5,272 nt of DNA from Rickettsiella sp. (GCA_031119195.1 JAVHYG010000062.1:3853-9124), one strand, 5' to 3'; positions 1 through 5,272 are shown, counted from the stretch's first letter. Notes: generated from the sequence alone by a model not told the origin. Translations and numbers: made by a program.

Positions 1-546
1 TATTTGCCCGATGTCGATTTAGTGATTACCGCAACGGCTAGCCCATTTCCTATTGTAGGAAAAGGAATGTTGGAAAGTGCTTTAAAAAAGCGTCGCCGTC
101 GACCTTTGTTTATGGCGGATTTAGGTGTTCCGCGTGACATAGAAACTGAAGTCAATCAATTGGAAGATGTCTATCTTTATACATTGGATGATTTACAAAG
201 CTTGATTCAAAAAAATCAGTCGCATCGTAAAGTCGCTGCGGTAAAAGCGGAAGCACTGATTGAAACTAAGGTTCAGGATTATCTCGATTTATTAAAAATA
301 AAAGCTGCGACACCTCTTATTTCTGCGTATCGTCAACAAGCTGAATTATGGCGTGATGAAGAATTAAAAAAAGCCTTTGCATTATTAGAGAAAGGTGTTG
401 CACAAAAAGAAGTACTACAACGCTTAGCCTATCGTTTGACGAATAAACTTATTCATACACCTAGCGTTACTCTACGTAAAGCAGCAATCTTAAATCAAAA
501 AGAAATTTTAGCTTCTGCTATGCAGTTGTTGGGTTTAAATCATTAA
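1..546 (+). CDS. hemA: Glutamyl-tRNA reductase, C-terminal part (5' end outside window)
   Basis: This is the 3' part of the enzyme that reduces glutamyl-tRNA(Glu) to glutamate-1-semialdehyde with NADPH, the first committed step of C5-pathway tetrapyrrole (haem) synthesis in the cytoplasm. The frame is open from base 1 and gives 181 codons to TAA at 544-546; a whole enzyme has about 420, so the catalytic N-terminal domain with the active-site Cys lies upstream. Visible family hallmarks are the end of the NADPH-binding domain (DLVITATASPFPIVGKGM, then RRRRPLFMADLGVPRDIE), the long spinal helix region starting YLYTLDDLQSLI, and the C-terminal dimerisation domain with LTNKLIHTPSVTLRKAA. The ATT/TTG-like starts inside the fragment are internal. 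In many gammaproteobacteria prfA follows hemA directly; here no gene follows for about 450 bases. The sequence looks intact and functional to its end. Confidence 0.96.
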   Translation, partial: YLPDVDLVITATASPFPIVGKGMLESALKKRRRRPLFMADLGVPRDIETEVNQLEDVYLYTLDDLQSLIQKNQSHRKVAAVKAEALIETKVQDYLDLLKIKAATPLISAYRQQAELWRDEELKKAFALLEKGVAQKEVLQRLAYRLTNKLIHTPSVTLRKAAILNQKEILASAMQLLGLNH

Positions 547-561
547 TTTTTAGTGTTTAGG

Positions 562-590
562 ATGTAATGCATTTCCTTCTGCTACATTTT
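562..590 (+). terminator. Possible weak terminator after hemA
   Basis: A hairpin can form 15 bases after the hemA stop: ATGTA (562-566) pairs with TACAT (583-587) and, after an AT bulge, GCA (569-571) pairs with TGC (580-582), around an 8-base loop. It is followed by a short T run (587-590) and further T-rich sequence. The stem is short and AT-rich and the T tract is poor, so this is only a candidate. It is the best-placed stem for ending hemA transcription. Confidence 0.3.
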
Positions 591-618
591 ACTTGATATT
601 GTAATTATTGCATTTTGT

Positions 619-779
619 TCATATCTGGACTTACGCGAGAAATTGAATTTTGTTTGTAGCAGGCGGCGCCTACTTTTCGAGCAGCGGAGTTTACTCAAAT
701 GTAAATGAACATCACAGAAAAGTTGGCAACAAAATGGTACACCAAAAGACGGCTTTTCGCGAGTACAGAGCAGATATGA
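619..779. repeat. MITE-like or palindromic intergenic element with terminal inverted repeats
   Basis: The stretch is bounded by imperfect inverted repeats. The left end reads TCATATCTGGACTTACGCGA (619-638). The right end (757-779) read on the minus strand begins TCATATCTG and ends CGCGA, so 9 outer and 5 inner bases match exactly with a 3-base length difference between them. Inside are more inverted pairs: ATTTTGTT (647-654) with AACAAAAT (728-735), CTTTTC (673-678) with GAAAAG (717-722), TTTAC (690-694) with GTAAA (701-705), and AAAAG (744-748) with CTTTT (753-757). No long reading frame is present and no clear target-site duplication flanks it. The size, nested palindromes and position between genes fit a non-autonomous miniature element or dispersed intergenic repeat. 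Whether other copies exist cannot be seen here. Confidence 0.5.
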
Positions 780-865
780 CGTGTCTTGAAAGTACGCACT
801 GCCCCCTATGATTACAAATAGTTTTAGGCACTATGTCTTTTTTACCGGCAAAGCAGGGTATTTTT

Positions 866-948
866 ATGTGTAAGCTGATAAGGTTTCTTCATTTCCCAGC
901 GCATTTTTCCGAGGAGTTAATGCAATGAATATTTGCTTAAATAGATAA
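866..948 (+). other. Two tiny overlapping reading frames (possible leader peptides)
   Basis: An ATG at 866 opens a 20-codon frame, MCKLIRFLHFPAHFSEELMQ, ending in TGA at 926-928, with CAGGGT about 7 bases upstream of the start as a possible ribosome binding site. Its stop overlaps an ATG at 925 (ATGA arrangement), which starts a 7-codon frame MNICLNR ending at 948 and has GAGGAG at 911-916 upstream. The good spacing and overlap look like translational coupling, but frames this short arise by chance and the predicted promoter of the next gene (933-961) lies downstream of most of it. I do not claim a gene. Confidence 0.15.
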
Positions 949-961
949 AATTATCTATAGT
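933..961 (+). promoter_or_regulatory. Candidate sigma70-type promoter for the barrel-solenoid gene
   Basis: TTGCTT at 933-938 (weak -35) and TATAGT at 956-961 (5 of 6 to the -10 consensus) are separated by 17 bases. Transcription would begin near 967-969, giving a leader of about 26 bases before the ATG at 994. The spacing is ideal and the -10 is good, but the -35 matches only three positions. Confidence 0.45.
941..958. promoter_or_regulatory. Operator-like palindrome inside the promoter
   Basis: ATAGATAAAATTATCTAT consists of two perfect 8-base inverted arms separated by AA. It occupies the spacer of the candidate promoter and the first bases of its -10 box, the usual place for a repressor that blocks RNA polymerase. 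The arms are A/T-rich, so chance occurrence in an AT-rich intergenic region is possible. No regulator gene is in the window. Confidence 0.35.
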
Positions 962-993
962 CAGTTTTAAAGGATTTTATTAATTAAACTAGG

Positions 994-3825
994 ATGCTGC
1001 ATTTACGTACTTTGTTAAAAGTACTTGCTTTGTCAAGTATTGTTTTTTCAACTTCGGCAAGTGCTGATTTTCGGTTTCCATTACCCCCACGTTTATCAGC
1101 TAACGGTTATGGGAGTGACTACGCGGTAGGCCAAGCTGATCTAATGCTACCGATTAAGGGTGATTTTGCACATAATCTTTATTTTGACCCCAACCTAGGT
1201 TTAGCCAGCGATAACCAAGGCTATGTTGACCTTGGTATTGGGTATCGCTGGATTCAAAATACAGCAGCTATTTTGGGCGGCTATTTATTTGCAGGTTATT
1301 CTCGATTAGAAAATAATGCTCATGTTTGGGTACTCAATCCCGGGATTGAGGCGTTGGGGTCGCGTTGGGACGGTCATTTTAATGCCTATTTCCCCATGGG
1401 GGATCGTAATGTTTCTCTAGGCAATTACCAAGCATTTGGCTTTTTTAACAACCATTCACAATTTAATAATTTATTCCAACTTGTTCAAAGTGATGCGGTA
1501 GGTGCAGACATTATTGTAGGCTATCAATTATTGCCGCAGACACCTTTAAAGGCTTATGCAGGCAGTTATGTGTTTGCGCCAAATGGCGGAAATATTGTGG
1601 GAGGGGCCCTCGGTGTAGAATATTGGGTGCGAGAATATCTTAAGGTTTTTGTTAGTTATAGCTACGATAATGTACGTCATAGCACGGGGGCTTTAGGTTT
1701 TGGCGTGGAATTTGGTGGTTCACACACGCACCGCAGCGACCCTGGTTTAGAAGAACGCATGACTGATCCCGTACAACGTTATCTAGCTGAGCTAGGTCAC
1801 GGTTCTAAAATTCCAACACGTAAGTATAATAATCAAATTTCCGGGCCTTTTGTTGTACTGAATAATATAGCTTTTTTCAGTCAAAGCGGTGTGCCTAATA
1901 ATGGCGGAACCGGTTTAAGTTTACAGAATTGTACCTTCGAAAATCCCTGTGGGCCTACCGATCTGACCAATGCAGCGACAAGTACACTGGCAGGATTATT
2001 ACCTAACACGACTATTAATTTGGGCGGGGGAACCTATGCAGCAGTGGACGTACTGGGTGGAAGTAACGGTGTAACTTTACAAACTGGCCAATCAATTACA
2101 GGAAATGGGTCTACATTAGCAGGTGCCATTAATTTATCAGGTAACAATAGCTTGACGGATATTATCTTGTTACCTATCGGGAGTACCGTTAACGGGAGTG
2201 GGGTTGATGTAGCAGCTGGCACGACGTTAACGATTGGTAATAGTCAAATCGGAAGCCCAAGTAATGCTTTTGCAACGGGTATTTCTATTTCAGGCAGCGG
2301 CCAAGCAGTTATTACAGATAGCCGTATTTTTTCTAACACAACAGGTATCGCTAGCGCAGGTACTAACCTTACAGTTAACGGAACTAGTGTAACGACAAGT
2401 AATGGAACTAATCCCATTGGTATTTCATTGAACGCAGGCGGATCGCTAAACTTAGGTGCGGGAAGTTCGGTGACGGTAAGCGGAAGTGGGAATTCAATTG
2501 GTATCAATCAAGCTGTTGGGGGTTCAAGCAATATTACGACTACAGGGATTCCTGTGACAGTTACGGGTACAGGCCAAGTTATTGGTATTAACCAAGGATC
2601 TGGTAATACAGGTAACCTTACTGTAAGTGGTGGATCGATTGTAGTTAACGGCGGTAATTCGAGTATTGGTGTTGGACTAAACAGTAGTGGTGCTACATCG
2701 ATAACAGGAGGGACACCTATTACCGTAACAGGTGCTAATAATACAACGGGACTTGAAATTAATTCAAACGGTACAGTTAATCTCGGTAATGACACTTCAA
2801 TTACTGTCAATGGCGCAACGACAACGACAGGTATTAGTAGCAATTCTAGTGGGTCGATCACGACAGGAACAGGAACAACGATTAATGTCACTGGAGGAGA
2901 TAACACAAGTGGTGTGCATTGTACGGGTGCATCCGATGTCGATATAACAGGTGGTTTGATCCATGTGATCGGCGGATTGGATAGTGTTGGACTATACCTT
3001 GAAGGCAATGGCATCGTTTCTTTAAGGGGTACAATTGTAACAATTGAAGGAGGAGTTAACACAATAGGAATAAAAACGACCGCAGCTAGCGATATCATTA
3101 TTGACAGCTTAAGTTCAATAAATGTAACGGGTGGTATAGCGAGTATGGGTATTTTCTCTACCGGTAGTGGATTTATTAGCTTACTAGGGGGCAGCTTTAT
3201 CACACTCAATGGTGAAAATAATGTCTTTATTTCTGGAATTAATTTAGCAGCGGGTAGCACAAATTCTCTTTTAATTGCTGGACAGAGTGGTATTCGTGTT
3301 ATAGGCGTGGATGATTGTGTTGGTATTCTTACATTGAGTAGCGGTACTGTGGGAATTACTGAAGCAAGTCTTTTAGAGGTTATTGGTGGCATTAATACCT
3401 ATGGCATTAGTGCGGTTGGCATAGGTTCAGTACAATTAGCTGGAGGCAGTAAAGTACAAGTTATGGGGAATGCGGGTTCCATTGGTATTAATACGGAAAC
3501 TGTAGGTGGACTTAGTATAACCGAAGGTGCTTTGATTAATGTGGTGGGTCACGGTATAGGTATAGGCCCTATCACGGGCATCAACGCGTTAAATTTAGGA
3601 ACTGTTGTTGGCAACCAAGTCAACATTAGCGTAGGAAATACCAATCCGAATGGACAAGCTATTGGTTTAGTTACCAATAATACAGCAGCAATGAATATAA
3701 GTGACGTAACTGTTACGGTACTTGGCGATAATACTTCTTTTATCAAACAAGTATTAGGAGGTACGATTTCACTATCTAATTGTACTGCCATATTAAATGG
3801 TGTATTACAGCCTGTTTGTATTTAA
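994..3825 (+). CDS. Inverse-autotransporter-like outer membrane protein with Gly-Ile repeat passenger
   Basis: A 943-residue predicted surface protein. Residues 1-24 form a Sec signal peptide (hydrophobic LLKVLALSSIVFSTSASA, AxA cleavage before Asp25). Residues about 38-240 resemble the inverse autotransporter beta-domain of the intimin/invasin group: alternating strands, a GIGYRW motif at 81-86, many aromatic girdle residues, and an aromatic end at Phe240. A charged linker (ERMTDPVQRY, 254-263) follows. The passenger is C-terminal to the barrel: a Cys pair at 313/319, then a Ser/Thr/Gly/Asn-rich region whose repeats of about 27 residues carry a G-I/V/L motif, predicted to wind as a beta-solenoid exposed outside the cell. 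No Ig-like domains, LysM or second barrel are seen. A role as an adhesin is inference. Start: TAA at 985-987 closes the frame upstream, so ATG 994 is the first Met. AAAGGA (969-974) is 19 bases away and AGG abuts the ATG, so the ribosome site is poor. Confidence 0.88.
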   Translation: MLHLRTLLKVLALSSIVFSTSASADFRFPLPPRLSANGYGSDYAVGQADLMLPIKGDFAHNLYFDPNLGLASDNQGYVDLGIGYRWIQNTAAILGGYLFAGYSRLENNAHVWVLNPGIEALGSRWDGHFNAYFPMGDRNVSLGNYQAFGFFNNHSQFNNLFQLVQSDAVGADIIVGYQLLPQTPLKAYAGSYVFAPNGGNIVGGALGVEYWVREYLKVFVSYSYDNVRHSTGALGFGVEFGGSHTHRSDPGLEERMTDPVQRYLAELGHGSKIPTRKYNNQISGPFVVLNNIAFFSQSGVPNNGGTGLSLQNCTFENPCGPTDLTNAATSTLAGLLPNTTINLGGGTYAAVDVLGGSNGVTLQTGQSITGNGSTLAGAINLSGNNSLTDIILLPIGSTVNGSGVDVAAGTTLTIGNSQIGSPSNAFATGISISGSGQAVITDSRIFSNTTGIASAGTNLTVNGTSVTTSNGTNPIGISLNAGGSLNLGAGSSVTVSGSGNSIGINQAVGGSSNITTTGIPVTVTGTGQVIGINQGSGNTGNLTVSGGSIVVNGGNSSIGVGLNSSGATSITGGTPITVTGANNTTGLEINSNGTVNLGNDTSITVNGATTTTGISSNSSGSITTGTGTTINVTGGDNTSGVHCTGASDVDITGGLIHVIGGLDSVGLYLEGNGIVSLRGTIVTIEGGVNTIGIKTTAASDIIIDSLSSINVTGGIASMGIFSTGSGFISLLGGSFITLNGENNVFISGINLAAGSTNSLLIAGQSGIRVIGVDDCVGILTLSSGTVGITEASLLEVIGGINTYGISAVGIGSVQLAGGSKVQVMGNAGSIGINTETVGGLSITEGALINVVGHGIGIGPITGINALNLGTVVGNQVNISVGNTNPNGQAIGLVTNNTAAMNISDVTVTVLGDNTSFIKQVLGGTISLSNCTAILNGVLQPVCI
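2389..3693 (+). repeat. About 16 coding repeats of ~27 residues (beta-solenoid turns)
   Basis: Within the passenger, a pattern of the form s-x-I-T-V-x-G-x-x-N-s-x-G-I followed by a small-residue stretch recurs. The Gly of the G-I/V/L step falls at residues 476, 503, 531, 559, 586, 613, 640, 666, 692, 719, 748, 777, 804, 831, 862 and 891, so the period is 26-31 and mostly 27. Two shorter, less regular turns precede it (Gly at 429 and 451). The DNA copies are diverged rather than identical, so this is an old repeat array under structural constraint and not a recent tandem expansion. Regular short-period hydrophobic positions with Asn/Gly turns are typical of right-handed beta-helices. Confidence 0.75.
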
Positions 3826-3846
3826 TGAAAAAAATCGTGATCGACC

Positions 3847-3859
3847 CACTAGAGTAGTG
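3847..3859. other. Short hairpin after the barrel-solenoid gene
   Basis: CACTA and TAGTG pair around a GAG loop 22 bases after the stop. On the + strand it is followed by A-rich sequence rather than a T run, so it does not make a standard intrinsic terminator. No better terminator for the preceding gene was found. Confidence 0.2.
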
Positions 3860-3930
3860 CAAAAAGAAAAAAATTATTTCAGCTAAAAAATGTTTAATGA
3901 TTGACACGTAAAACAAGTCGTTTCTCTCCT

Positions 3931-4158
3931 GCGTACGAAGTATTCGTTCAATCTATTGCCGTCCTTGGGAAATTGATTTCTTATTTTAAGGACTCAAAGG
4001 CAGAGGGTTTTTTTGAAAGCACTTGCCTCATTTAATCTCATAAGTTTAAAAAGTTTATCCCTCTAATGGCCATTGCTTTTGCGTGGCATATTGAAAAGTA
4101 TATTATTTCTCAGCACAGGACAAAACGAAGGGGAGTTAAAAAAAGCTCGCTGACCTAA
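3931..4158 (+). pseudogene. Decayed C-terminal end of an IS4-type (DDE) transposase
   Basis: This is a relic of an insertion sequence transposase, readable only by switching frames. Frame 3 from 3954 gives YCRPWEIDFLF, a TAA at 3987-3989, then GLKGRGFF. After a frameshift in the seven-T run at 4008-4014, frame 1 gives FESTCLI, a TAA at 4033-4035, then SHKFKKFIPLMAIAFAWHI and a basic tail ending at TAA 4156-4158. The order fits the IS4-family C-terminal region: a Y-x2-R-x3-E-x6-K signature (here Y kept, R replaced by P, E by D, K kept at the right spacing), G-F-x-x-E-(S/D)-T, then the hydrophobic L-x-A-x-A-F-x-W helix. At least two stops and one frameshift make it inactive. AYEV at 3931-3942 in frame 1 may be its upstream continuation; the left limit is uncertain and most of the gene is missing. 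Confidence 0.75.
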
Positions 4159-4219
4159 AAGAAGCTTCATATAATTCAGTTGAGAAAAACTGAAAGATAC
4201 TATGAATAAAGTCAGCGAG
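4146..4219. repeat. Nested inverted repeat after the transposase relic
   Basis: CTCGCTGAC (4146-4154) is matched exactly by GTCAGCGAG (4211-4219). Within it TTCAGTT (4175-4181) pairs with AACTGAA (4188-4194) around a 6-base loop. The left arm lies in the last codons of the transposase relic and the right arm in the first codons of a 41-codon frame. It may mark an insertion sequence end or a junction of two mobile-element fragments, or fold as RNA. No T run follows, so it is not a standard terminator. Confidence 0.4.
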
Positions 4220-4327
4220 TTAAAGTCACTTATAGGGCAAAAGTCAATAATCTCTATACCATGGTTTTATTTTTGGCCTGTGCTGAGGATATTATTTAAA
4301 TTAAATTTTTTCTTAATTTTTCCTTAA
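4202..4327 (+). CDS. Doubtful 41-codon open frame, hydrophobic C-terminal half
   Basis: An ATG at 4202 opens 41 codons to TAA at 4325-4327. The product starts MNKVSELKSLIGQKS and continues into an aromatic and hydrophobic stretch (IPWFYFWPVLRILF) that could span a membrane. There is no convincing ribosome binding site, and the second half lies in very AT-rich sequence whose translation is naturally hydrophobic. The opening residues resemble the MNK-x-x-EL start seen in some transposases, so this could be an N-terminal fragment of another mobile element. It may equally be chance. I do not assign a function. Confidence 0.2.
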   Translation: MNKVSELKSLIGQKSIISIPWFYFWPVLRILFKLNFFLIFP

Positions 4328-4331
4328 GAAA
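4309..4331. repeat. Perfect 8-bp inverted repeat upstream of the 188-residue gene
   Basis: TTTCTTAA (4309-4316) and TTAAGAAA (4324-4331) are exact inverted copies around a 7-base loop, and the match extends outward by four more A/T pairs if one bulge is allowed. It lies 50 bases before the start codon. It could be an operator or a weak stem in a transcript; the low GC content makes either tentative. Confidence 0.3.
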
Positions 4332-4343
4332 TAAATATTACTC

Positions 4344-4373
4344 TATAAAAAAATTAATTTTTTTTATAGGTGG
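4344..4373 (+). promoter_or_regulatory. AT-only palindrome and ribosome binding site of the 188-residue gene
   Basis: Bases 4344-4368 read TATA, seven A, TTAA, eight T and ATA: a near-perfect palindrome made only of A and T, off by one T. TATAAA at 4344-4349 could serve as a -10 box, although no good -35 is found 17 bases upstream. The palindrome runs directly into AGGTGG (4368-4373), a good Shine-Dalgarno sequence 7 bases before ATG 4381, which supports that start. A stem here would bring the ribosome site close to or into the paired region. Confidence 0.5.
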
Positions 4374-4380
4374 TATTTTT

Positions 4381-4947
4381 ATGATTAATGAATTAGAAGC
4401 TATCATTAAATCTCATATTAAATCTCATATTAGAACCAAGGAAATTTATCAACAGGGTGAAACCACGATACTTTTTGTTACAAAAGAAAGATTAGCTGAT
4501 TTTGATAGTTTCACATTTAGATCGCAAGCGCAGGCTGGTTTCAAGACAAGTAAATTTGTACAAATAATAGGAGACTCTAATCCTTTTTCAGAATTTGGGC
4601 ATAAGAAAGCAATTGATCATCTTACAAAGTTAATGCATAAATCTGAAAAGAAATTGTTATTTGGAGACACAAGTAATCAATACGGTGGCGCTAATGGTGT
4701 GGTGGGAGAATGGTTAGAAAAAAATCCTACTCAAGCAGAGAAAGTAATCGCTAATATCGTTTATCCGGAGAGTATTATCGCTGTAAAGGAGTGGGGGTGT
4801 AGCTCTAGTACATATGTTAAAAACTATATCGTGCTATGTGATCCCAATTTAAATGGGTATTGTAAGTTTGGTGATGATATTATTCTTTCTGATAATTTAG
4901 CGGATGAATTAGTATGTTATGAAGGTGGTGTTATCTCTTTTGAATAA
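4381..4947 (+). CDS. Unknown 188-residue protein, possibly SLOG/Rossmann-like; maybe the 5' half of a split gene
   Basis: I do not recognise this family with certainty. The start is supported by AGGTGG seven bases upstream. There is no signal peptide or membrane segment, so it is probably cytoplasmic or an exported effector. Residues 59-66 (FVQIIGDS) look like a first beta-strand and glycine turn, 74-91 a helix, 92-97 (LLFGDT) a second strand, and 101-112 (YGGANGVVGEWL) a glycine-rich turn into a helix, followed by strand IIAV at 132-135. This order recalls SLOG/LOG-type nucleotide-binding folds, but the PGGxGT motif of LOG phosphoribohydrolases is absent. Five Cys lie in the last 50 residues (140, 153, 161, 179 among them clearly placed). 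A 12-bp tandem duplication makes the repeated IKSH near residues 9-17. The frame remains open after TAA 4945-4947, so this may be only the first half of a longer protein. Confidence 0.7.
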   Translation: MINELEAIIKSHIKSHIRTKEIYQQGETTILFVTKERLADFDSFTFRSQAQAGFKTSKFVQIIGDSNPFSEFGHKKAIDHLTKLMHKSEKKLLFGDTSNQYGGANGVVGEWLEKNPTQAEKVIANIVYPESIIAVKEWGCSSSTYVKNYIVLCDPNLNGYCKFGDDIILSDNLADELVCYEGGVISFE

Positions 4948-4992
4948 ATAGTTAATACGCTTACTTGTCATAACCATCCAGCTATAACACTT

Positions 4993-5272
4993 ATGTATAG
5001 ATTACGTACCACCGAAGAGGCTTGGTTTTCTGCGGCAGAATTTATTAAAGAATTAACAAAAGCAAATTGTAATGATGACTTAGTTGAGATTAAGGATGAT
5101 TATTTGCGAAATAGGGAACTTTATGATCCCGCAGGTAAACCGCCGTCACCACAAGCATTACAAGCAAAAGAAAAACAAATCGCTTCAGCGTTTGAAAAAC
5201 TAATTGATTCAAAACATATTTTGCAAAAACTAAAAGCGATAAATGTTGTGGATGCTCGTAAGGATGTTAACG
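4993..5272 (+). CDS. Unknown protein, N-terminal part (runs off window); possibly the 3' half of the preceding gene
   Basis: From ATG 4993 the frame is open to the window end (93 complete codons). The product is hydrophilic, charged and probably helical: it begins MYRLRTTEEAWFSAAEFIKE and contains a Pro-rich turn (DPAGKPPSPQ) and a Lys/Gln-rich helix (ALQAKEKQIASAFEKL). No signal peptide or membrane segment is seen and the family is not recognised. No Shine-Dalgarno sequence precedes the ATG (CCAGCTATAACACTT upstream). The frame is the same as that of the 188-residue gene and has no stop between 4948 and 5272, so the true coding sequence may continue from that gene across TAA 4945-4947. If so, this entry is a fragment of a disrupted gene and not an independent one. 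Confidence 0.6.
   Translation, partial: MYRLRTTEEAWFSAAEFIKELTKANCNDDLVEIKDDYLRNRELYDPAGKPPSPQALQAKEKQIASAFEKLIDSKHILQKLKAINVVDARKDVN

Noticed and set aside
547..993. tRNA or other known RNA gene
   Set aside because: No cloverleaf, CCA end or recognisable RNA motif; the inverted repeats fit a repeat element better.
2732..2947. A 71-codon plus-strand frame within the passenger
   Set aside because: Out-of-frame shadow of the strongly supported 943-residue gene, low-complexity product, no independent start signals.
2508..3392. A 294-codon minus-strand open frame, with similar minus-strand frames at 2034-2222, 2244-2507 and 3549-3791
   Set aside because: All lie opposite the repeat passenger. 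Their Pro/Val/Leu/Ile-rich translation is the reverse image of Gly/Thr/Asn repeats, with no ribosome sites or recognisable domains.
2389..3693. Possible CRISPR or recent tandem-repeat array
   Set aside because: The repeats are protein-level, about 81 bases apart, diverged at the DNA level and inside one open frame; there are no identical repeats with unique spacers.
3825..3857. A 10-codon frame (MKKIVIDPLE) whose ATG overlaps the stop of the surface-protein gene
   Set aside because: The TAATG overlap is suggestive of coupling, but ten codons with no further evidence are likely to be chance.
4146..4219. Intrinsic terminator on the + strand
   Set aside because: The outer arms are far apart and no T run follows the right arm.

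Overview
The window is AT-rich DNA, probably from a gammaproteobacterium. The 3' end of hemA and a single-barrel inverse autotransporter next to degraded insertion sequence and palindromic repeat debris would fit a host-associated lineage such as the Legionellales (Coxiella/Rickettsiella-like). That placement is an impression from protein style and base composition, not a search result.

Layout, all on the + strand. (1) Bases 1-546 are the C-terminal 181 codons of glutamyl-tRNA reductase (hemA). (2) Bases 547-993 are non-coding. They hold a weak terminator-like hairpin, a roughly 160-bp element with imperfect terminal inverted repeats (MITE-like, 619-779), two tiny coupled reading frames of doubtful reality, and a promoter with an 18-bp palindrome lying across its spacer and -10 box. 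(3) Bases 994-3825 encode a 943-residue surface protein: signal peptide, inverse-autotransporter-type beta-barrel, short linker, then a long passenger made of about 16-18 turns of a ~27-residue Gly-Ile repeat (a predicted beta-solenoid). (4) Bases 3826-4380 hold the decayed C-terminal end of an IS4-type transposase (about 3931-4158), a nested inverted repeat, a 41-codon frame and AT-only palindromes. (5) Bases 4381-4947 encode a 188-residue unknown protein with a weak resemblance to SLOG/Rossmann-like nucleotide-binding folds. The same reading frame stays open after its TAA stop to the window end. The downstream part is therefore either a second gene without a visible ribosome binding site or the other half of one gene split by a nonsense codon.

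Only hemA is a housekeeping gene. Everything downstream looks like an accessory segment: a surface adhesin-like protein, mobile-element debris, and an unknown possibly split gene. No operon joining these genes is apparent; each of the two complete genes has its own upstream region. The most unusual items are the barrel plus Gly-Ile solenoid architecture, the in-frame ochre codon, and the MITE-like element beside hemA.
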